This document shows, one piece after another, positions 1 through 5,052 of a DNA stretch of 5,052 nt (position 1 is its first letter; every line of letters starts with the position of its first letter). Source of the stretch: an uncultured Christensenella sp. (GTDB taxonomy: Bacteria; Bacillota; Clostridia; Christensenellales; Borkfalkiaceae); contig CAJMEI010000094.1 of the NCBI GenBank assembly GCA_905212395.1, positions 1 through 5,052 on the forward strand, read 5' to 3'. Under the pieces are notes generated by a model. It made no database searches and had not been told where the DNA came from. It saw only the letters and a program-made list of their open reading frames with translations. Made by a program: the position numbers and the translations under genes.

Positions 1-32
1 TTTAAATATGAATTTATGTTTTTAATATTAAT

Positions 33-63
33 TTAGCTCGCCGTAATAGGCGAGCTAATTTTT
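33..63 (+). terminator. Rho-independent terminator of a gene left of the window
   Basis: A perfect 10-bp stem (33-42 with 49-58, arms TTAGCTCGCC and GGCGAGCTAA) closes a 6-nt loop, GTAATA, and is followed at once by five T residues (59-63). This is a textbook intrinsic terminator for rightward transcription, so a plus-strand gene should end just before or at the window edge. Read on the minus strand, the same stem is followed by a mixed A/T stretch without a T run, so it would serve the leftward phosphodiesterase gene only weakly. Confidence 0.9.
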
Positions 64-104
64 ATTATGAATTAAAGCGTTTATTTTTACAACTTTAAAA
101 TTTA

Positions 105-821
105 TTATTTTTCCTTAAATTCTCCGTATTCTAAAAAATTTTCGGCAATAATGTTGTCGCAGTATTTCATCGCCTTTTTAAAATCTTCTTCATTCTTTAC
201 CGTATAGCATAACGTGGGTAAATCGTAAGAAAAATTTAAACCTTCTACGTTTACGCTTAAAAAATCGGGACAAGTAAATTTGTTTACAAAACTCCATTTT
301 AGTTTTTCGGTATAAGGTCTATCTTTATCCAACGTGATTAGCTGTCCGCGTAAAATAAAAGGAGCAAGTTTTTTTAGCCGTATTAGGCAAAGCGGATTAA
401 AACTTTGAACGGCGTATTTTCCGTTATATCCTTTTAACGCGTTTAATAAATCCTTTTCGATAGTCTTTTCGCTAGGATATTTTATTTCAATTAAAATCGG
501 CGCTTTTCCATTGACCAAATTTAACAATTCGTCAAAATAAACGATTTTTTCTTTTCCTAAAAGTCTAATTTTTTCTAACTCGTTTTTACTTAAATCTTTA
601 ATTTCTAAATCTAAATTTGCAAGCCTTTTTAAATCTTTATCGTGAAAGCAAACCAAATTTTTGTCTTTATCGTATCTTACGTCGGTTTCTATTGCGTATC
701 CCTTTTTTACGCAGTTTAAAAAAGCTTTTTCGGTGTTTTCTACGTACCCTTTTTCTATAAGTCCCCTATGGGCAATGGGTTTATCAAATAACCATTCTAT
801 ATTTTTAATTTCGTTTTTCAT
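105..821 (-). CDS. Cytoplasmic glycerophosphodiester phosphodiesterase (GDPD family)
   Basis: This 238-residue protein should hydrolyse glycerophosphodiesters (deacylated phospholipid head groups) to sn-glycerol-3-phosphate and an alcohol. The GDPD TIM-barrel motifs appear in order, numbered from the ATG: HRG 18-20 and EN 28-29, the metal-binding pair E45/D47 (ETD), HD 60-61 (second catalytic His), EIK 112-114, QSFNP 139-143 and YTV 206-208, where many relatives have WTV. There is no signal peptide or membrane segment, and the length fits the compact UgpQ-like cytosolic type. I chose ATG at 821. A GTG at 839 in the same frame would add six hydrophobic residues, but it lies about three bases from the predicted transcription start. 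Neither start has a good Shine-Dalgarno sequence. The gene diverges from lepA and converges on the terminator at the left edge. The family is sure; the exact substrate and the start are not. Confidence 0.93.
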   Translation of the reverse strand: MKNEIKNIEWLFDKPIAHRGLIEKGYVENTEKAFLNCVKKGYAIETDVRYDKDKNLVCFHDKDLKRLANLDLEIKDLSKNELEKIRLLGKEKIVYFDELLNLVNGKAPILIEIKYPSEKTIEKDLLNALKGYNGKYAVQSFNPLCLIRLKKLAPFILRGQLITLDKDRPYTEKLKWSFVNKFTCPDFLSVNVEGLNFSYDLPTLCYTVKNEEDFKKAMKYCDNIIAENFLEYGEFKEK

Positions 822-848
822 AATAAATATTATTGCCACAATTAAAAA

Positions 849-876
849 ATTATAATCCTATTTATAAACTTGCAAA
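849..876 (-). promoter_or_regulatory. Predicted promoter of the phosphodiesterase gene
   Basis: On the minus strand a perfect TATAAT lies at 854-849, with TTTGCA (4 of 6 matches to TTGACA) at 876-871, 16 bp upstream. Transcription would begin near 842, giving a leader of about 20 nt before the ATG at 821. The -35 element overlaps that of the lepA promoter on the other strand. The -10 is convincing; the -35 is weaker. Confidence 0.5.
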
Positions 877-898
877 AAGCCTTATAATAATATATAAT
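870..898 (+). promoter_or_regulatory. Predicted sigma-A promoter of lepA-hemW
   Basis: TTGCAA (870-875; 4 of 6 matches to TTGACA) is separated by exactly 17 bp from a perfect TATAAT (893-898). The predicted start is near 905, giving a leader of about 25 nt that contains only the ribosome binding site GAGG (922-925) ahead of the lepA ATG. The short leader leaves no room for a riboswitch or attenuator, so regulation, if any, should act at initiation. Confidence 0.65.
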
Positions 899-930
899 AC
901 AATAGGAAAATTAGAAATAAAGAGGGAACG

Positions 931-2733
931 ATGGCTGTTAAAGACAATATAAGAAATTTTTGCATAGTTGCGCATATCGACCACGGTAAAAGCACGCTTG
1001 CGGATAGAATAATAGAGCATACGGGACAAGTTGCCCAAAGGGATATGGAAGACCAACTTTTAGATTCTATGGACATAGAAAGGGAAAGGGGGATAACCAT
1101 AAAACTTACGCCCGTAAGAATGTTATATAAAGCGCAAGACGGAAAGGAATATATATTCAACTTAATAGATACTCCCGGACACGTTGACTTTACTTACGAA
1201 GTTTCGCGTTCGTTAAAGGCGTGCGAAGGCGCAATTTTAATAGTGGACGCGTCGCAAGGGGTAGAAGCGCAAACGCTAGCCAACGTATATCTTGCGTTGG
1301 ACGCAGATTTGGAAATAGTTCCCGTAATAAACAAAATAGATTTAGCTTCCGCTCGTCCCGACGAAGTGGCGAAAGAAATAGAAGACGTTATCGGGCTAGA
1401 TTGCTCTAACGCGCCAAGAATTTCGGCTAAAAACGATATAAATATAGACGAAGTGCTAGAAGCGGTTGTAAAACAAGTTCCTGCTCCGCAAAATAACGAC
1501 GACAAACCTTTAAAAGCGCTTATTTTCGATAGCTATTACGACAATTTTAAAGGGGTTATATGCTTTGTTAGAATAGTAGACGGAGTAGTAAAACCCGGCG
1601 TAAAAATTAAAACTTTTATGTCGGAAAAAACGTTTGACGTTGTGGAAGTAGGTACGTTCGACCCCCATTTGAACCCAAAGCAAGAACTAACCAGCGGAGA
1701 AGTAGGGTATATAACCGCAAGCATAAAAAGCATAACCGACGTAAACGTAGGGGATACGATAACGACCGTATTAAATCCTGCGTTGCAAGCTTTACCGGGG
1801 TATAAAAAAGTTGCTCCCGTAGTATTTTCGGGCGTGTTCCCCGTTGACGGAAGCAAGTTCGGGGATTTAAAAGAAGCTTTAATGAAATTAAAGTTAAACG
1901 ACGCGTCTTTAACGTTCGAGCCAGACAACTCCATTGCGTTAGGGTTTGGTTTCCGTTGCGGATTTTTAGGGCTACTTCATATGGAAATTATTCAGGAAAG
2001 GCTAGAAAGGGAGTTTGATTTAGAAATAATCACTACCGCCCCCGGCGTTTCCTATAAAGTGTATAAAACGGACGGAAGTATGATAACGGTGGACAACCCG
2101 TCGCGCTTGCCCGACGTTTCTCAGATAGACCGTATGGAAGAGCCTATTATAGAAGCGGGCATTTACACTCCGCCCGAATATATAGGGCCCATTATGGATT
2201 TGTGTCAAGAGAAAAGGGGAATTTATTTAGATATGACCTATCTTGACGCTAAAAGGGTAAAACTAACGTATCATTTACCCTTAAACGAAATAATTTTCGA
2301 CTTTTTCGACGGATTAAAATCGAGAACCAAAGGTTACGCTTCTTTCGACTACGAATTAAAAGGATACGTTAATAGCGACTTAGTTAAGTTAGACATTATG
2401 CTTAACGGCGACGTTTGCGACGCGCTTTCTATGATAGTTCATAGAGAAAAAGCTTACGAACGCGGTAGAGCCGTTGCCGAAAAGCTTAAAGAAGTAATTC
2501 CAAGACAAATGTTTGAAATTCCCGTACAGGCGTCAATCGGCGGAAAAGTAATAGCAAGGGAAACTGTAAAAGCTTTAAGAAAAGACGTTTTAGCTAAATG
2601 TTACGGCGGAGATATTTCGCGTAAGAAAAAGCTACTTGAAAAGCAAAAAGAAGGTAAAAAGAAAATGAGAAAACTAGGTAGCGTAGAAATACCTTCGGAA
2701 GCGTTTACTTCTATACTAAAAATAGATAGTTAA
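931..2733 (+). CDS. lepA: Elongation factor 4 (LepA), ribosomal back-translocase GTPase
   Basis: A translational GTPase that binds the ribosome, is proposed to reverse faulty translocation and also assists initiation or 30S maturation; it acts in the cytosol and at the membrane. All five G motifs are present: G1 AHIDHGKS 14-21, G2 RGITI 53-57, G3 DTPGH 80-84 (H84 is the expected catalytic His), G4 NKID 134-137 and G5 SAK 165-167. Domain II (about 195-285) and the EF-G-like domains III and V follow, with the near-invariant block GFGFRCGFLGLLHMEIIQER at 338-357. The LepA-specific C-terminal domain, which replaces EF-G domain IV, includes LAKCYGGDISRKKKLLEKQK at 554-573 and rules out EF-G. At 600 residues it is full length. 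The ATG has GAGG five bases upstream. It is first in a probable two-gene transcript with hemW. G5 is followed by NDIN rather than the frequent TGxG, a minor variation. Confidence 0.99.
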   Translation: MAVKDNIRNFCIVAHIDHGKSTLADRIIEHTGQVAQRDMEDQLLDSMDIERERGITIKLTPVRMLYKAQDGKEYIFNLIDTPGHVDFTYEVSRSLKACEGAILIVDASQGVEAQTLANVYLALDADLEIVPVINKIDLASARPDEVAKEIEDVIGLDCSNAPRISAKNDINIDEVLEAVVKQVPAPQNNDDKPLKALIFDSYYDNFKGVICFVRIVDGVVKPGVKIKTFMSEKTFDVVEVGTFDPHLNPKQELTSGEVGYITASIKSITDVNVGDTITTVLNPALQALPGYKKVAPVVFSGVFPVDGSKFGDLKEALMKLKLNDASLTFEPDNSIALGFGFRCGFLGLLHMEIIQERLEREFDLEIITTAPGVSYKVYKTDGSMITVDNPSRLPDVSQIDRMEEPIIEAGIYTPPEYIGPIMDLCQEKRGIYLDMTYLDAKRVKLTYHLPLNEIIFDFFDGLKSRTKGYASFDYELKGYVNSDLVKLDIMLNGDVCDALSMIVHREKAYERGRAVAEKLKEVIPRQMFEIPVQASIGGKVIARETVKALRKDVLAKCYGGDISRKKKLLEKQKEGKKKMRKLGSVEIPSEAFTSILKIDS

Positions 2734-2763
2734 GCGATATATAGGCTAACTTTTAATTGTTTT

Positions 2764-2776
2764 GGAGATAAAAATG
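2764..2776 (+). promoter_or_regulatory. hemW ribosome binding site that fixes the ATG start
   Basis: GGAG at 2764-2767 lies 6 nt before the ATG at 2774. An in-frame TTG at 2762 would extend the protein by four residues (MEIK), but it overlaps this Shine-Dalgarno sequence and has none of its own, so the ATG is preferred. Confidence 0.85.
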
Positions 2777-3886
2777 GCAGGAATTTACGTTCACGTTCCG
2801 TTTTGTAAAAATAAATGCACTTACTGCGACTTTGCGTCTTATCCGCATATAGAAGATAAGCAAGAATTGTACTTTGCGTGTCTTTATAAAGAGATAAAAG
2901 AAAAAGCCGTTTTGTTTAAAGATAAAACGGTAGAAACGATATATTTTGGCGGTGGAACTCCTTCTTACGTAGAAGCAAAATATATTTTAGGCGCGGTCAG
3001 GCAAATAAAAAAATATTATTCGGTAAGTGGTAACGCGGAAGTAACGCTTGAAGTCAACCCCGCGACGATTGACGAAGAAAAGTTAAAAATTTATAAGCTT
3101 GCGGGAATAAATAGATTTTCGATAGGACTGCAAACTTACAACGATAAGCTTTTGGAAAAGTTAAACAGGGTACATAACGCGCAAGATTATTTAAACACCG
3201 TTAAGCTTTTAAAGGGATACAATTTAAGCGTTGATATTATGATAGGTTTAATGGGGCAAAACGAGCAAGAAGTTAAAAAATCGTTAGATTTTGCGTTATG
3301 TTCTCCCGATATAAAACACGTATCGGTTTACGCGCTAAAAGCGGAAGACGGAACGCCCATTTACACGCAATATTTAAACGGAGAATTGCCCGACGGCGAC
3401 GAAGTTGCCACTATGTACGATTTTACCGTGAACTATCTTGCGGAAAAAGGATACGAACGTTACGAAGTATCTAACTTTGCAAAAATCGGCTTTGAATCTA
3501 AACACAACTTAAATTATTGGAAAAGGGGCGAATATTTAGGTTTTGGACTAGGGGCTTCTTCTTTTGATAGAGAAAGGCGTTTTACCAACACCGAAAACAT
3601 AAACGAATACTGCCACTGCGTATTAAAAAACGCTTCTCCCGAAATTTTTAGCGAAAAAATAGAAGGGGACGAGAGAAAATTCGAATACGCAATGTTAAAT
3701 TTAAGGACGAAATACGGCGTTGTCTTTTCGGAGTACGAAAAGGCTTTCGGTAGCGATTTTAAAGTAGATTTTAAAGAAAAATTAAAATTCGTAAACGAAT
3801 ATTTGGATTACGACGAAAAAGGGGTAAAAATTAAAGACGAATATTTGTACGTTCAAAATCAAATAATAATTCAGCTAATGGATTAG
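2774..3886 (+). CDS. hemW: Haem chaperone HemW (radical SAM, HemN-like)
   Basis: A 370-residue radical-SAM protein of the HemW family, which binds haem and delivers it to haem proteins; it is often mislabelled coproporphyrinogen III dehydrogenase. The cluster motif is CxxxCxxC at C11, C15 and C18, followed by DF. HemN proper has a further Cys (CxC) here, so HemW is the better name. Other family marks are YVHVPFC 5-11, GGGTPS 59-64, EVNP 93-96, the RxH pair in NRVH 131-134 and HNLNYWKRGEYLG 244-256; the C-terminal HemN_C-like winged-helix region covers roughly 295-370. Length is close to the usual 375-380. Two local deviations are GLMGQ (158-162) for the common GLPGQ, and GLGASSF (258-264) where many homologues have GxGAHS/G. 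It lies 40 bp after lepA with no promoter or terminator between them. Haem transfer itself is inferred from the family. Confidence 0.95.
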   Translation: MAGIYVHVPFCKNKCTYCDFASYPHIEDKQELYFACLYKEIKEKAVLFKDKTVETIYFGGGTPSYVEAKYILGAVRQIKKYYSVSGNAEVTLEVNPATIDEEKLKIYKLAGINRFSIGLQTYNDKLLEKLNRVHNAQDYLNTVKLLKGYNLSVDIMIGLMGQNEQEVKKSLDFALCSPDIKHVSVYALKAEDGTPIYTQYLNGELPDGDEVATMYDFTVNYLAEKGYERYEVSNFAKIGFESKHNLNYWKRGEYLGFGLGASSFDRERRFTNTENINEYCHCVLKNASPEIFSEKIEGDERKFEYAMLNLRTKYGVVFSEYEKAFGSDFKVDFKEKLKFVNEYLDYDEKGVKIKDEYLYVQNQIIIQLMD

Positions 3887-3892
3887 GAAAGT

Positions 3893-3917
3893 AAAATTAT
3901 AAATTTTCTTTTAAAAA
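3893..3917 (+). repeat. AT-only hairpin plus T-run after hemW, repeated after pfkA
   Basis: Seven bases after the hemW stop, AAAATT (3893-3898) and AATTTT (3902-3907) can pair around a 3-nt loop, followed by C and TTTT (3909-3912). Bases 3895-3917 match 4942-4965 after pfkA at 22 of 24 aligned columns, with one single-base gap. It could be a weak intrinsic terminator or a 3'-end processing element. With no G-C pairs in the stem I would not call a terminator on this copy alone. Confidence 0.4.
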
Positions 3918-3920
3918 CAG

Positions 3921-3949
3921 TAGAAAAATAAAAGGGTTTTTGTTATAAT
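3921..3949 (+). promoter_or_regulatory. Predicted extended -10 promoter of pfkA
   Basis: TATAAT (3944-3949) is preceded directly by TGT, giving the full extended -10 form TGnTATAAT from 3941. TAGAAA (3921-3926, 4 of 6 matches to TTGACA) lies exactly 17 bp upstream. Transcription would start near 3956, leaving about 25 nt of leader with the AAGGAG site at 3969-3974. This indicates that pfkA can be transcribed independently of lepA-hemW. Confidence 0.7.
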
Positions 3950-3980
3950 AATTCGTAGGGCAATCTTTAAGGAGAAAATT

Positions 3981-4943
3981 ATGAGAAAAATTGCGGTTTT
4001 AACTTCGGGCGGAGACGCTCCAGGAATGAATGCGTGCGTAAGAGCGATAGTAAGATACGCTATTTATAAAGGAATGGACGTTTACGGCGTAGAAAGGGGT
4101 TATCAAGGCTTAATAGACAATAAAATTTCGTTTATGACTTCTCGTTCCGTATCGGATATTATACAAAGGGGCGGAACGATTTTAAAGACTGCTCGTTGTC
4201 CTAGTTTTATGACGTTAGAAGGTCAACAACAAGCGGCGGAGACTTTGTGTGCTTACGGAATAGAAGGGCTTATCGTAATCGGCGGAGACGGTTCTATTAC
4301 GGGGGCGAAAGCTTTAAGCGAAAACTTTGGAATAAAAGTTATAGGGCTTCCCGGAACGATTGATAATGATTTGGCTTATACCGATTTTACCTTGGGTTTC
4401 GATACGGCGGTAAATACCGTTTTGTCGGCAATCAATAATTTAAGAGATACTATGAGTTCTCACGATAGGGTAAGCCTATTAGAAGTTATGGGAAGGCGTT
4501 GCGGAGATATTGCGTTATACGCTGGCGTTGCAGGTGGCGCGGAATACATTTTAATTCCCGAAAAACCTTTCGATCTAGACGAAATAGCTAAAAGCTTGGT
4601 TTTCTCTCAAAAAAGGGGAAAAACTTCTAATATGATTGTTTTGGCGGAAGGCGCAGGCGATAAGGACGAAATTATGAAGTATCTTAAAGAAAAAGCAGGT
4701 ATTTCTATTAAATGTACGACTCTCGGACATATCCAAAGGGGTGGTTCGCCTACAATGGCGGATAGAATTTTGGCTGCTCGTTGCGCGGTAAGAGCCGTTG
4801 ACCTTTTAAGCGAAGACAAAGGAAACAGAGTAGTAGGAATAAGGGATAATAAAATTATCGACGAAGACATTACGGAAGCTTTAAACGAACCTAGACGTTT
4901 CGACGAGAAATTGTATGAAATTTCGCACGCGTTGAGTTTATAA
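3981..4943 (+). CDS. pfkA: ATP-dependent 6-phosphofructokinase
   Basis: Catalyses fructose-6-phosphate + ATP to fructose-1,6-bisphosphate + ADP, the committed step of glycolysis, as a cytosolic homotetramer. Motifs: TSGGDAPGMNA 8-18 (nucleotide), R72, GGDGS 101-105, PGTIDND 124-130 with catalytic D128, GFDTAVN 139-145, R163, MGR 170-172, E223 and GHIQRGG 249-255. Gly104 and Gly125 mark ATP rather than pyrophosphate as donor, since PPi enzymes usually carry Asp and Lys there. Residues equivalent to the E. coli ADP/PEP allosteric site are mostly kept (R21, R25, R55, R155, E188, K214), with R212 in place of Lys, so allosteric control is plausible. The Arg equivalent to E. coli R243, which contacts the sugar phosphate across the subunit interface, is Lys (K244). 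At 320 residues it is full length. The ATG has AAGGAG six bases upstream. It follows hemW by 94 bp with its own promoter. Confidence 0.98.
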   Translation: MRKIAVLTSGGDAPGMNACVRAIVRYAIYKGMDVYGVERGYQGLIDNKISFMTSRSVSDIIQRGGTILKTARCPSFMTLEGQQQAAETLCAYGIEGLIVIGGDGSITGAKALSENFGIKVIGLPGTIDNDLAYTDFTLGFDTAVNTVLSAINNLRDTMSSHDRVSLLEVMGRRCGDIALYAGVAGGAEYILIPEKPFDLDEIAKSLVFSQKRGKTSNMIVLAEGAGDKDEIMKYLKEKAGISIKCTTLGHIQRGGSPTMADRILAARCAVRAVDLLSEDKGNRVVGIRDNKIIDEDITEALNEPRRFDEKLYEISHALSL

Positions 4944-4965
4944 TTATAAATTATCGTTTTAAAAA
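4940..4965 (+). repeat. AT-only hairpin plus T-run at the end of pfkA (second copy)
   Basis: ATAATT (4940-4945, overlapping the pfkA stop codon) can pair with AATTAT (4949-4954) around the same ATA loop as the copy after hemW, followed by CG and TTTT (4957-4960). Relative to the hemW copy, the second base pair of the stem is flipped from A-T (3894/3906) to T-A (4941/4953), which preserves pairing. No GC-rich terminator is visible for pfkA before the window ends, so this may be its 3' end signal. Confidence 0.4.
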
Positions 4966-5007
4966 TATTTTAAAATTTGATAAAACTTAAAAGTTAAATA
5001 AACGCAA

Positions 5008-5051
5008 TAGCTAAAATTTGAAGCCGTTTTTAAATGTACTAATTATAGCTA
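5008..5051. repeat. Imperfect inverted repeat near the right edge
   Basis: TAGCTAAAATT (5008-5018) and AATTATAGCTA (5041-5051) are inverted copies matching at 10 of 11 positions, separated by 22 nt. The stretch 4966-5052 otherwise holds no gene and no promoter I can defend. The repeat could be an operator or leader structure for a gene beyond the window, or chance in AT-rich sequence. Confidence 0.25.
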
Positions 5052-5052
5052 A

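Noticed and set aside
90..115. Possible third copy of the AT-only hairpin at the 3' end of the phosphodiesterase gene (minus strand)
   Set aside because: A similar AATAATAAATTTT string occurs, but the stem is only about 5 bp and no T run follows, so I do not count it with the other two.
661..855. Plus-strand 64-codon reading frame over the start of the phosphodiesterase gene
   Set aside because: It is antisense to conserved GDPD motifs, has no ribosome binding site and resembles no family; the opposite strand explains the sequence.
882..1160. Minus-strand reading frames over the lepA promoter and 5' end
   Set aside because: They lie opposite the LepA G1-G3 motifs and arise from LepA codon choice; there is no independent start signal.
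1194..2208. Several longer antisense or shifted frames inside lepA (1194-1505, 1221-1409, 1536-1934, 2020-2208)
   Set aside because: All are shadows of a full-length, highly conserved gene. The serine- and threonine-rich or arginine-rich compositions are typical of such frames.
4607..4870. Minus-strand 87-codon frame inside pfkA
   Set aside because: It is antisense to the conserved GHIQRGG region and has no start signal.
4937..4950. Perfect 14-bp palindrome over the pfkA stop codon
   Set aside because: It is pure A/T, so chance is likely; it overlaps the hairpin already listed and adds nothing independent.
4977..5049. Promoter for a gene beyond the right edge (TTGATA at 4977-4982 or TTGAAG at 5018-5023)
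   Set aside because: No -10-like hexamer lies 16-18 bp from either; the closest candidates are at spacings of 12, 20 or 29 bp.
1..5052. tRNA, rRNA, riboswitch, CRISPR array, insertion sequence or toxin-antitoxin genes
   Set aside because: The four spacers are 94-109 bp or shorter, with no cloverleaf, array, terminal inverted repeats with a transposase, or extra small ORF with a ribosome binding site.

Overview
The window is ordinary bacterial housekeeping sequence: AT-rich, densely coding, with four intact genes. The gene order lepA then hemW is the common arrangement in Bacillota. Together with the AT-rich composition, strong GGAG-type ribosome binding sites on some genes and a Gram-positive-like PfkA (GFDTAVN rather than the E. 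coli GFFTALS), it points to a Clostridia-like Bacillota. I cannot place it below phylum or class from sequence alone. CpG is clearly enriched for an AT-rich sequence, which may be a lineage signature.

Layout: positions 33-63 hold a strong rightward intrinsic terminator for a gene lying left of the window. A leftward gene (105-821) encodes a soluble glycerophosphodiester phosphodiesterase and converges on that terminator. The 109-bp gap at 822-930 carries divergent promoters whose -35 elements overlap. Rightward from there are lepA (elongation factor 4, 931-2733) and, 40 bp later, hemW (radical-SAM haem chaperone, 2774-3886), with no promoter or terminator between them, so probably one transcript. 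pfkA (ATP-dependent 6-phosphofructokinase, 3981-4943) follows with its own well-formed extended -10 promoter. The last 109 bp contain no gene.

The genes do not form one pathway. lepA acts in translation, hemW in haem delivery, pfkA in glycolysis, and the phosphodiesterase recycles phospholipid head groups to glycerol-3-phosphate, which can enter glycolysis below PfkA. I found no evidence for a new multi-gene system, mobile element, RNA gene or CRISPR array. The points worth a second look are small: a covarying AT-only hairpin repeated after hemW and pfkA, the overlapping divergent promoters, a Lys for the usual Arg in the PfkA sugar-phosphate site, and a strong codon-boundary and CpG bias with almost no GATC or CATG.
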